Of a DNA stretch of 64,000 nt, positions 8,736 through 16,179 are shown piece by piece. Under the pieces are notes generated by a model. The model had not been told where the DNA came from, ran no database searches, and saw only the letters and a list, made by a program, of their open reading frames with translations. Every line of letters begins with the position of its first letter. Position 1 is the stretch's first letter. The position numbers and the translations under genes are program-made. The DNA comes from Paludisphaera borealis (GTDB lineage: Bacteria; Planctomycetota; Planctomycetia; Isosphaerales; Isosphaeraceae): the NCBI RefSeq assembly GCF_001956985.1, contig NZ_CP019082.1:5456001-5520000 (forward strand), written 5' to 3'.

Positions 8736-10076
8736 ATGATGGGGCTTTTGTTGACGCTACTGGGGATCGTCTTGATCCAGGACGACGTCAAGCCGACCGC
8801 GACCGAACTTCGGCGCGCGCACCAGATGCTCGCCGGGCCGTGGACCGTCGCCTCGGCGACTGACGACGGCGACACGGTCGGGGCCGACATCCTCCGTCGG
8901 AAAATGGTCAAGGACGGGCGCGTGGTCATCAAGAACCGGACCATCACGCATGTCAATCCCGAGACCGGCGAGACGCTTGTCAACGCGTTCACGATCAATC
9001 CCGCCAAGCTCCCGCGCGAGATCAACTTGATCTCCATCGACGACCGAACCCTGCCGGGAATCTTCAAGTTCGAGGGCGACGAGCTGGTGATCTGCTTCAC
9101 CGACGGCCAGCGGCCTGAGCGGCCGACCGATTTTGAGTCCAAGCCCGGCTCGTCGCGCGTCGTGCTTCGCCTCAAGACCGCCGCCGACAAGAAGGCGACC
9201 GTCCAGCCCGACGTCGAGGTGGACGACGTGGTGGAAACGAAGGAGGTTCCGGCGTCGACCGTCTCGCCGTTGCGATCGGCCGGCGCGCCCAAGGCGACCG
9301 AGGCCGAGCTGCGGCGCGACCGCGACTTGCTCGGCGGCCTCTGGCGGATCTTGTCGATCCAGGACGACGGCGAGACTCTCGGGACGGAGCTGATCCGCCA
9401 GAAGATCGCCGAGAACGGCCTCTTGCGCGTCGGTTCGCGAGGCGTGTCGGTCGTTTCGCCCACCGACGAGCAAAAGCGGCTCTGGGCCTACCGGATCGAC
9501 CCCGCAACGTCTCCCAAGGAGATCGACCTCATCACGCAGTTCGACACCATCCTCAAGGGGATTTACACCTTTGAGGGCGATCAACTCGTCGTCTGCACCA
9601 CGAAGTCGGAAGACGAGCCGCGGCCCATGGTCTTCGAGGCGCCCGTCGGCTCGCGTCGCGTTCTGTACACCCTCAAAACCGTCAAGCCCGAGCCGGCGGC
9701 GGCTCGCCCCGCCGCGCCGCCGCAGCCGACGCCGGAGGAGCAAGCGCGGCTTCGCGAGCAGAAGATCCGCGACATGATCGTCGGGTCGTGGTCGATGACC
9801 GATTCCCGGGGCAGCCTGGTCACCGTCTTCCGCGCCGACGGCACGTTCAGCTCGACTCGCACGCTGTCCAGGAAGCGACTGTTCGAGCCCGGCTCCAAGT
9901 CGTTCAATGGAGCGTGGACCTTTGGTCAGAGTCGTCTGACCGCCCGGGTCTCGGGGACGACCGACCCGAACCTGCTCGGTTACAGCTACACCGGGAGGAT
10001 TCAGTCGATCGGCGAGGATACCATGGTCGCCGCCGACCTCAACGGCGGACTCAGGACGTTCCGGAAGCTTCGCTGA
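8736..10076 (+). CDS. TIGR03067-type repeat protein, exported
   Basis: A 446-aa protein built from two tandem TIGR03067-like domains (about residues 25-155 and 190-320) and a third, lipocalin-like segment (about 355-446). Each TIGR03067 unit starts with a LxGxW motif (LAGPWTVASATDDG and LGGLWRILSIQDDG), then KEIDLI/REINLI, and ends with GIFKFEGDELVICF or GIYTFEGDQLVVC. The third has the motif MIVGSWSMTDSRGS. The ATG at 8736 follows an AAGGGA site and opens a hydrophobic N-terminus. Function unknown; the family is expanded in planctomycetes. Its stop is one base away from the stop of the convergent next gene. Confidence 0.85.
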   Translation: MMGLLLTLLGIVLIQDDVKPTATELRRAHQMLAGPWTVASATDDGDTVGADILRRKMVKDGRVVIKNRTITHVNPETGETLVNAFTINPAKLPREINLISIDDRTLPGIFKFEGDELVICFTDGQRPERPTDFESKPGSSRVVLRLKTAADKKATVQPDVEVDDVVETKEVPASTVSPLRSAGAPKATEAELRRDRDLLGGLWRILSIQDDGETLGTELIRQKIAENGLLRVGSRGVSVVSPTDEQKRLWAYRIDPATSPKEIDLITQFDTILKGIYTFEGDQLVVCTTKSEDEPRPMVFEAPVGSRRVLYTLKTVKPEPAAARPAAPPQPTPEEQARLREQKIRDMIVGSWSMTDSRGSLVTVFRADGTFSSTRTLSRKRLFEPGSKSFNGAWTFGQSRLTARVSGTTDPNLLGYSYTGRIQSIGEDTMVAADLNGGLRTFRKLR

Positions 10077-10077
10077 G

Positions 10078-10971
10078 CTACAGGCTTGGCGACCTCTCGG
10101 CCAGCGTGCCGTTGTCGAGGTACCACATGCCGTCGGGGCCCTTGCTGAAGTGCGACTCGACCGGCAGCGACCAGATCGGGCCTTGGTCACGCTGGCCCCG
10201 GACGAAAACCTTCACCTTCCACTCGGCGTCGATGGCCGTTTTTCCGCCGCTCTTCTCCGATTTGAATTCCGCGACGAGGAAGGTCAAGGGGGCGGACGAC
10301 CCCGCTTTCCCCTGGCGAAGCTGCTTGATCCTCTCGACCCAGTATTTCTGGAATCCCTCGAACGAGGCGAACCGCGACGAGGTTCGGCCCGCGTTACTGA
10401 GCAAAAGCCACATCCGCCTGTAGTGCGGACGATGATGCGAAAGCGCTCCGTAGAAATCCCTGGCCGCTTGTTCGGGCGTCATCCGGACCGGACGCTCCAG
10501 GGTGATGACGATCGGATAGCAGAGGACCAGCCCGACCACCAAGCCCATCGCCAGGACCAGCAGCGTGAGAGTGTAGAACTCGCCGCTCAGCGTCAGAAAA
10601 AGGAGGAACACGACGAACGCCGCCCAGAGGCCGAGGACGGCGAGCGTCGGCCCCCATTCGGCCCCGCGCGACCAGACCTGGTCGACGGCCGAGGCCGACT
10701 CGGTTTGCCGGGACGGCTTCGGACGACGCGGCGCGGGGGCTTCGTCGGCGGGCTCGGCGGCTCGCTCCCGGGGCGTCGGGACGGACGCCGGAGCCGGGGC
10801 TGGAGGCGGCGTATCGGCCAGGTCGAAGCTTTCTTCCGACCCGGACGCGACAACCGGGCGCCGGGGCGGGGTCGTCTCCGGCGGAGGCGCGTCGCGGAAC
10901 AGCCACTTGGCGTCGGCGAGCACGGGATCATTATCGGGATCGGAACCGAGGCCCGTCGGGGAATCGCCCAT
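10078..10971 (-). CDS. Membrane protein with Pro-rich cytoplasmic region, hypothetical
   Basis: A 297-aa protein. Residues 1-115 are acidic and Pro/Ala-rich and probably disordered. Two adjacent membrane segments follow at about 125-172 (TLAVLGLWAAFVVFLLFLTL and LLVLAMGLVVGLVLCYPIVI). The C-terminal ~120 residues form a soluble domain with EWKVKVFVRG and GPDGMWYLDNGTL segments, resembling planctomycete hypothetical domains of the nuclear-transport-factor type, though I cannot assign it. The ATG at 10971 is preferred to one at 11064 because the intervening sequence is Arg-rich and a short AGGA site precedes it. Confidence 0.75.
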   Translation of the reverse strand: MGDSPTGLGSDPDNDPVLADAKWLFRDAPPPETTPPRRPVVASGSEESFDLADTPPPAPAPASVPTPRERAAEPADEAPAPRRPKPSRQTESASAVDQVWSRGAEWGPTLAVLGLWAAFVVFLLFLTLSGEFYTLTLLVLAMGLVVGLVLCYPIVITLERPVRMTPEQAARDFYGALSHHRPHYRRMWLLLSNAGRTSSRFASFEGFQKYWVERIKQLRQGKAGSSAPLTFLVAEFKSEKSGGKTAIDAEWKVKVFVRGQRDQGPIWSLPVESHFSKGPDGMWYLDNGTLAERSPSL

Positions 10972-11102
10972 GCGCTGGAATCCTGTTGGAGAGACGACGC
11001 GACGGCGCGGGGTCGCGCGGCGCGCCTTTTCCCCATCGTGGCCACCCGCGAGCCGCGCGGGCAAGTCCGGACCGGTCGCGCGGCTTGGAGAGCGGCTTCG
11101 GG

Positions 11103-12014
11103 TCAGGGCGCGGCGAACTCGACCAGAACGGCGGCGTGGTCCGAGGGCCAGCGGCCGGGGGCCTGGTCGATCATGGTCGCGGACCGGGGGGCGAGGGCGT
11201 CGCCTTTCCAGAAGACGAAGTCGATCCGATCCTGGATCTGATCGGGGGATCGGGGCGACCAGGTGCGATCCTTCTTACGGTCGACCTTCGGGTTGCAAAC
11301 GCGGTAGGCGTCTCGGAAGCCGGCCTCGGCCACGGTCCGGGTCACCGGCCAGTCGACGACGAGGCCGTATTGATCGCGGGCGGCCTCCGTGTAGTCCAGG
11401 TGCGAATTGCTGTTGAAATCGCCGGCGACGATCACCGTCGCGTTCGTAAGCGCGGCCGTCTTCGCGGTGACGCCGTCGAGGATGGCGCGGACTTCGGTGA
11501 CGCGGCTCGGACCGTCCTTGGCGATCAGGTCGGCCGGCGTTCTTCCGTCCCGCGAGTGCGGGTCGGTCCAGACGTCGTCGACGTAGTGGATCCAGACCGA
11601 GTAGACCGCGAGCCGCCGACCGTCGGGGGCTTCGACGAGCGCTCCGACGCAGTGGAAGGGCTTGTAGACCGAGAGGTCTTCCTTGATGGGCCAGCGGCTG
11701 AGGATCGAGACGTTGGTCCCCCTGGGGTGGAAGTGGAAGCCCAACTCCCTGGCGATCGTCTCGCCGCTGCCGTAGGTTTCGACCATCGCAACGACGTCGG
11801 CTCCGCTGGCGCGGATCGCCTCGGCGACGCGCTTCTGCTTCTCGATCTTTCGGGCCGGCGACGGTTCGTTCTTCGCCTCGTCGCCGCCGTTCCAGATGTT
11901 CCAGGCGAGCACGCGGATCGGCCCCGCCGCCTCGTCGCCGCGGATCGGGACTCCGAGGACCGCGGTCGCGGCGGCGAGGATCGAGGCGACCAGGAGGAAT
12001 CGGAAACATCGCAT
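11103..12014 (-). CDS. Endonuclease/exonuclease/phosphatase family protein, secreted
   Basis: A 303-aa member of the EEP (exonuclease III/DNase I-like) fold with an N-terminal signal peptide (FLLVASILAAATAVLGVPI). Active-site segments are visible: VLAWNIWNGG, a glutamate in VAMVETYGSG, the GDFNSNSH metal/phosphate motif and the C-terminal SDHAAVLVEF. Substrates of this fold include nucleic acids, inositol phosphates and sphingolipids. Export makes a phosphodiesterase or phosphatase role outside the cytoplasm likelier. The start at 12014 has a GAGAGGGG site. It lies 14 bp after the sulfotransferase gene and is probably co-transcribed with it. Confidence 0.88.
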   Translation of the reverse strand: MRCFRFLLVASILAAATAVLGVPIRGDEAAGPIRVLAWNIWNGGDEAKNEPSPARKIEKQKRVAEAIRASGADVVAMVETYGSGETIARELGFHFHPRGTNVSILSRWPIKEDLSVYKPFHCVGALVEAPDGRRLAVYSVWIHYVDDVWTDPHSRDGRTPADLIAKDGPSRVTEVRAILDGVTAKTAALTNATVIVAGDFNSNSHLDYTEAARDQYGLVVDWPVTRTVAEAGFRDAYRVCNPKVDRKKDRTWSPRSPDQIQDRIDFVFWKGDALAPRSATMIDQAPGRWPSDHAAVLVEFAAP

Positions 12015-12028
12015 CGGCGGGCCCCTCT

Positions 12029-12841
12029 CTATTCTCTTCGCCGGCCCCGGGCCGGCCGGTCTCGATAGTGACTCGAACGGGTCTCGGAACATCGCTCGTC
12101 GAATAGAGAGCTAGCGTACTCGTAAATCGCCACGTCGCAGCGGTTGGCGGCCTTGATCCGATCGATGAGCGACGGCGCGAGCTCCTCGACGCGAAGTCGC
12201 CTGATTCGCTCGCTGGCGAGGTTCATCGAAGTATACTCCGGGAGCCGCCAGCCGAAGGCCTCGGCGAACAAGGCGAGCGATTCGTCGAACCGTTCGGTGA
12301 GGCCGACGACCTCGAACCGGTCGCGGAGGATCTCGATCGAGGCGTTCGCCGCCCTTCCGGGCGCGCGGGCGACGTCCTCGGGTTTCCATCCGGAAACGAA
12401 GAGCGTTTGCACGTCACGCGCCCAGGGATGTTCGAGGAAGCTTTCAAGCGTCGGATGCCTGCCGAGGATTTCTCGATGCGACGGATGATCCGAGTTCATC
12501 ACGTGATTGTAATGCGAGACGACGCGACGCACAGGATCTCTGAGGAAGGTGGCGTACCGAACGTCGCTCTCGATGAACGGCTGGATCTCGGCTTCGAGGT
12601 GGAGACCGTAAGGGAAATGCCCTGCCACGGCTCGCAGGCGACCGTTCCAGGTGATCGACTTGATCACGTCCTTCGCCTGCTGCCAGGCCGGATACACGGT
12701 GCAATGGTCGTAATCGTCGTACATCTGCGACAGCACGGACTGGAACGTCGTGCCGGCCGTCTTCGGGATATGGACGAAGAGGAGCGTGCTCGGCTTGGTC
12801 CTCGTGTGCGTCTTGCGTCTCAGTTCCATCTGACAATTCAT
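12029..12841 (-). CDS. Sulfotransferase family 2-like protein
   Basis: A 270-aa putative PAPS-dependent sulfotransferase. The 5'-phosphosulfate loop is LLFVHIPKTAGTTF near residue 20, and the 3'-phosphate motif lies in YATFLRDPVRRVVSHYNHV (about residue 95). Both are typical of heparan-sulfate 2-O-sulfotransferase-like enzymes. The ATG at 12841 is chosen for the GGAGGAG site four bases upstream; a longer frame to 12883 has no such site. The substrate is unknown, but surface polysaccharide is the usual target. It is first in a two-gene operon with the EEP protein. Confidence 0.9.
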   Translation of the reverse strand: MNCQMELRRKTHTRTKPSTLLFVHIPKTAGTTFQSVLSQMYDDYDHCTVYPAWQQAKDVIKSITWNGRLRAVAGHFPYGLHLEAEIQPFIESDVRYATFLRDPVRRVVSHYNHVMNSDHPSHREILGRHPTLESFLEHPWARDVQTLFVSGWKPEDVARAPGRAANASIEILRDRFEVVGLTERFDESLALFAEAFGWRLPEYTSMNLASERIRRLRVEELAPSLIDRIKAANRCDVAIYEYASSLFDERCSETRSSHYRDRPARGRRRE

Positions 12842-12896
12842 CAAACTCCTCCATGGGCCGCGCGGTGAGCTCCTGAATTTCACCGGCGTGATTCAA

Positions 12897-12918
12897 GCCG
12901 TCAAAAATCCTTGACGGC
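12897..12918 (-). promoter_or_regulatory. Perfect 8-bp inverted repeat upstream of the sulfotransferase gene
   Basis: GCCGTCAA and TTGACGGC flank a 6-base spacer, ending 56 bp before the sulfotransferase ATG. It could be an operator or an RNA hairpin. On the minus strand the sequence reads TTGACGG at its 3' side, which may also be part of a -35 element. Confidence 0.4.
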
Positions 12919-13040
12919 GAAAATGGTCACTCGAATGGTACGAGTCTGTGTGGCCGCTCCCGTTCGTTTATTCGGGGGATTGAGGGTCGCAAGCCAACTC
13001 GTTCTTGGGTTATTGGATAATTTTAATTGATGATGTGTAG

Positions 13041-13076
13041 ATGCAACGACGGCCGAAGGCCTCGGCCGTCTTGCAT
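13041..13076 (-). terminator. Strong hairpin (15 bp with one bulge) downstream of the dioxygenase-like gene
   Basis: ATGCAA-c-GACGGCCGA pairs with TCGGCCGTC-TTGCAT across a 5-base loop. It has no clear U-tract, so it may stabilise or end the transcript rather than act as a textbook intrinsic terminator. Confidence 0.5.
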
Positions 13077-13147
13077 GGATTCGGGGGCCGACTCGCGTGG
13101 CGCCCTGGTGTCGGCATGGGTTTGCTCAATTCCTTGCTTCGTCGATA

Positions 13148-13184
13148 CGAACCGGCTCCGGCGAAGATCTCCGGAGCCGGTTCG
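13148..13184 (-). terminator. 14-bp perfect hairpin directly after the dioxygenase-like gene
   Basis: CGAACCGGCTCCGG and its exact complement CCGGAGCCGGTTCG are separated by 9 bases. The hairpin begins 19 bp past the stop codon of the gene ending at 13203. The position suggests a transcript end, although no long U-run follows. Confidence 0.6.
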
Positions 13185-13202
13185 GTCGCCGCCGCCTACG
13201 AA

Positions 13203-14120
13203 TCAAGCCGGAGGCCCGCCCGGCGGGGGAGTTCCGCCGCCTGGAGGGGAACCGCCGTCCGGCGGAGGATTTCCACCGCCCGGAGGGGGACCGCCGTCCG
13301 GCGGGGGATTTCCACCGCCCGGACCCGCGTCGCCTCCCCCCTCGTTGGCCTGGTCGGTGAGGTCGATCACGATGTTGAACGAGCCGTTGGCTCGTTTCAG
13401 ATTCGCCGCCAGCCGCAGCATCAGGAGTTCGCCGGCCTCTTGCGCGGGAGTGCCGTCGAAGGAGCCTCCTTCATAGATGCCGTCGGTCAGGTTGAACGTG
13501 TCGCGAATCGGGCGGTCGTTGTAGGGGCTGACGTTCGCGTAAACCGAGTTCGTGACGTCGTCCTCGAAGAAGAACTGGGTGGTGAAGTTGTACGTCACGG
13601 TGTCGCTGGCATGATCGTAAACGCGCACTCGGGCGTGAATATGAGGAGTCCGCCCCGAGTACCATCCCGGGTAGACGGTCGTGAACCGGACGTTGCCGTG
13701 CGCGTCGGACACCTGGTAGCCGCGCAGGAACTGCTGGCCGAGCGTGCCTTCGACGGCCATGTCGGAGTAGAGGCCCAGTGCATTGCAGTGCCAGATGTCG
13801 ACGTAGGCGCCCGGCAGCGGCGTGACGCTCCCGTCGACGTTGAGTTGCGACACGTTGACCGCCAGGTACAACGGCAGCCCGACCTGGACGACGCCGGACG
13901 TGGGGTCGTTGCGGACGTCGGAGCGATTGAGCATCTCGTCGACCCAGTACGGGCCTTCGGTCACGCCGGGGGTGTCGTCCACGAGGTTCTGGGCGAGCGC
14001 CGCGCCCTTCGTCCCGAGCACGACGGCCGCCAGCGCGCCCGTCACGCCTTTTCTGAGCACGTCGCGCCGGTTCGTCGCGGTCGCTTTGTGGTTCTGCGTG
14101 GGATCGCTTGACTCTGACAT
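13203..14120 (-). CDS. Intradiol ring-cleavage dioxygenase-like protein with Tat signal and Pro/Gly tail
   Basis: A 305-aa exported protein. The N-terminus carries a Tat-type signal (NRRDVLRKGVTGALAAVVLG). The core (about residues 50-215) matches intradiol dioxygenases, with VDIWHCNALGLYSD, FLRGYQVSDAHGNVRFTT and YPGWYSGRTPHIHARV. The two Tyr and two His expected as non-haem Fe(III) ligands are present (LYSD, WYSG, HIH). The tail (about 260-305) consists of GGGNPPPDGG-like repeats. Soluble family members cleave catechols; the substrate of exported planctomycete versions is unknown. Confidence 0.9.
   Translation of the reverse strand: MSESSDPTQNHKATATNRRDVLRKGVTGALAAVVLGTKGAALAQNLVDDTPGVTEGPYWVDEMLNRSDVRNDPTSGVVQVGLPLYLAVNVSQLNVDGSVTPLPGAYVDIWHCNALGLYSDMAVEGTLGQQFLRGYQVSDAHGNVRFTTVYPGWYSGRTPHIHARVRVYDHASDTVTYNFTTQFFFEDDVTNSVYANVSPYNDRPIRDTFNLTDGIYEGGSFDGTPAQEAGELLMLRLAANLKRANGSFNIVIDLTDQANEGGGDAGPGGGNPPPDGGPPPGGGNPPPDGGSPPGGGTPPPGGPPA
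13213..13329 (+). repeat. 39-bp tandem repeat encoding a Pro/Gly tail
   Basis: Two nearly identical 39-bp units begin at 13252 and 13291, with a third, more diverged copy before them (13213-13251). They encode 13-residue PGGGNPPPDGG-type units at the C-terminus of the dioxygenase-like protein. Confidence 0.8.
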
Positions 14121-14146
14121 GGGATGTCCTCGTTACTCGAAGAAAA

Positions 14147-14815
14147 TCAGACGATGCGGGACGAAGTCGAGGCCGAAGAGCGGCGCGCGTAATGAATCAG
14201 GACGACGCCGGAGCCGAGCGCGAACGGGATGAGGGAGCTGGGTTCGGGGACGGCGGCGGTCGCGGCTGTGACGCTCATCTGCAACGGGTACGAGTCGAAG
14301 GTGAACCACGACGAGCCGGCGTCGTCGCTCGATCCCCATGTGTGTTGAAAGCCGACGCCCACGCCGCTGGCGTCGTTCGCCCAGGCCCAGGCGAACTGCC
14401 CCGTGACTGCCTTGAGGACGACCCAGTAGTTTGAATCCGCGGCCAGCGCCAGGCCGGCTGTTGTGAAAGTCGTTTCCGACAGGGTCGTGGAGACCGCGCC
14501 GGCGAGCGACAGAGCGCCCGCGAAGGCGTCGGGCTGGAGGCCTCCGTCGTTGTAAACGTCAAGCTCCACCTGGCCGCTGATCGAGTCCCGCTGAAGCAGC
14601 AAAGTGATGCTCGTCAGGGTGTAGCTCGCACCGTCGGTGCCGAAGCCCGCGGTCAGCCAACTGTCGGCGACCGCGGTTTCCGTGCCGCCGGTCGTCGCGG
14701 TCAGGTTGTCGGAAAGGATGGTCCCCGCCCGAGCCGGAGAGGAAGCCGCGAAGCTCAGGACGAAGGCCGAGATCGTCACGACCCAGCATGTGGGTCGACG
14801 AAAAAATCGTGTCAT
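14147..14815 (-). CDS. PEP-CTERM sorting-domain protein
   Basis: A 222-aa secreted protein with an N-terminal signal peptide (WVVTISAFVLSFAASSPARA). The C-terminal PEP-CTERM signal comprises VPEPSS, a hydrophobic stretch and a basic end (HYARRSS). The beta-rich middle, with ITLLLQRDSISGQVELDVY and YWVVLKAVTGQFAWAW, resembles the choice-of-anchor domain type also seen in the protein at 48570-49256. The start at 14815 follows a GAGG site; the longer frame lacks a signal. By family knowledge it is processed by an exosortase, which is not in this window. Role unknown. Confidence 0.88.
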   Translation of the reverse strand: MTRFFRRPTCWVVTISAFVLSFAASSPARAGTILSDNLTATTGGTETAVADSWLTAGFGTDGASYTLTSITLLLQRDSISGQVELDVYNDGGLQPDAFAGALSLAGAVSTTLSETTFTTAGLALAADSNYWVVLKAVTGQFAWAWANDASGVGVGFQHTWGSSDDAGSSWFTFDSYPLQMSVTAATAAVPEPSSLIPFALGSGVVLIHYARRSSASTSSRIV

Positions 14816-15168
14816 GCGTCGCCTCAAAAGGAGTTCGAAAACAAGGAGAGCCGGCGATGCAGGCCGCGCCGCCTGTTTCATCAGAGGATCGGAATCATTC
14901 GCGACCGCGCGAATCCGTCGAAATGGACGCGGTTGCAAGGTGGGGCGTCGGTTTCCTTCCCGTGTCGTCATCGCCCACGGAAGAACAATCGCGAGGAAGG
15001 TCGAAAAGCGCGCGCGATCCGCTCAAGTTTCGAGAAACCTCCACGTGAACATCCGCCGAAACGCCGACGTCAGGAGAGCTTGCCGAGAACCAGCGGCGTC
15101 GCATGACGCGATTTTATGATCGGGTGTTTACGCGATTCATTAAGATTTATTCATGGTCGTCGAGGCGC
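14816..15168 (+). other. Intergenic region, 353 bp
   Basis: Non-coding between the PEP-CTERM gene and the short-chain dehydrogenase gene (both leftward). It has an AT-rich patch at about 15108-15155 that may hold a leftward promoter, but I see no convincing -35/-10 pair. Short frames here are not credible. Confidence 0.5.
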
Positions 15169-15936
15169 CTACTTGCCGAACCCGCCGTTGACGTCGAGGG
15201 TGTGTCCGGTGATGTACGAGGCCAGCGGCGAGCAGAGGAACACCACGGCGTCGGCGACTTCTTCGGCGCGGCCGAGGCGGCGGAGGGCGATCGATTTGAC
15301 GAGCTGCGTCCGGACGCCGTCGGCGAGGCCGGCGATCATGGGGGTGTCGATCACTCCCGGCGCCACGGCGTTGACGCGGATTCCGCGGCGGGCGGACTCG
15401 CCGGCCAGGACGCGGACCATGGCCTGCACGCCGGCCTTGGTTGCCGCGTAGGCCGATTGGCCGTGGAAGCCCGCCTCGGCGGCGAGACTCCCCATGCAGA
15501 CGATGCCGCCGCCGTCGCGGAGGATTTCGAGACCGTACTTGCAGCAGTGGAAGACGCCCGAGAGGTTCACCGAGACTACTTCCCGCCACTCCTCGATCGT
15601 GATCTTGCTCAGCGAATGCTCGCGCAGCACGCCCGCGTTGTTGATAAGGAGGTCGAGCCCGCCCCACCGCTGTTGAAGGTCCTGCATCATTGCGCGGACC
15701 GCGTCGGGGTCGGAGACGTCGGCGGCCGTCGCCAGGGCGCTGTCGTCGCGCAGGACGTTCAACTCGGCGGCGATCGCCTCCGCGTCGGCGCGGGGCCGAC
15801 CGTCGCCGAGGTCGGGGTGGTTGATCGCCACGCGGGCTCCCGCGCGGTGAAGCCGCCGCGCGATCTCGGCCCCGATCCCCTGCGACGCCCCCGTGACCAG
15901 GGCCGTCTTGCCCGCCAGGTCGATGACGATGCTCAT
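15169..15936 (-). CDS. Short-chain dehydrogenase/reductase (FabG-like)
   Basis: A 255-aa NAD(P)-dependent SDR oxidoreductase. The Rossmann glycine motif is TGASQGIG near residue 15, the structural motif NNAG lies at about 95, and the catalytic YxxxK is SAYAATKAG, with the upstream Ser in VCMGSLAAEAG. The C-terminal DVNGGFGK is typical of classical SDRs. The ATG at 15936 has a GGGAG site; the same frame runs on to 16293 without signs of coding. The substrate is unknown: FabG-type 3-oxoacyl reduction and sugar-alcohol oxidation are both possible. Confidence 0.93.
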   Translation of the reverse strand: MSIVIDLAGKTALVTGASQGIGAEIARRLHRAGARVAINHPDLGDGRPRADAEAIAAELNVLRDDSALATAADVSDPDAVRAMMQDLQQRWGGLDLLINNAGVLREHSLSKITIEEWREVVSVNLSGVFHCCKYGLEILRDGGGIVCMGSLAAEAGFHGQSAYAATKAGVQAMVRVLAGESARRGIRVNAVAPGVIDTPMIAGLADGVRTQLVKSIALRRLGRAEEVADAVVFLCSPLASYITGHTLDVNGGFGK

Positions 15937-16179
15937 GACGCGGCTCCCGTGCCAAATGACGAAGAGCAAGAACCCGCGACGCCGCGATCGTCGCCGCGTC
16001 GCAAGAAAACCATTGTGGAATCGGGACTTCCGACGCCACAAGATCCTGGCGTCGGGTTTTCCATCAAGGCTCAAGAAAGACGCCCAGAAATGCCGAGTTA
16101 AGCCGTAGCGTTCGGTGTAATCGGCGGAATCGCGATAATCCATAAGGTCGGGGCCGCTCTCACAAGACCGAGGGATGAC

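Larger units (their letters stand above)
12842..13202 (-). other. Intergenic region with three hairpins, 361 bp
   Basis: Non-coding sequence between the dioxygenase-like gene and the sulfotransferase gene, both leftward. It holds an AT-rich patch at about 13010-13035 and three inverted repeats (12897-12918, 13041-13076, 13148-13184) listed separately. I see no credible ORF. Confidence 0.6.
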
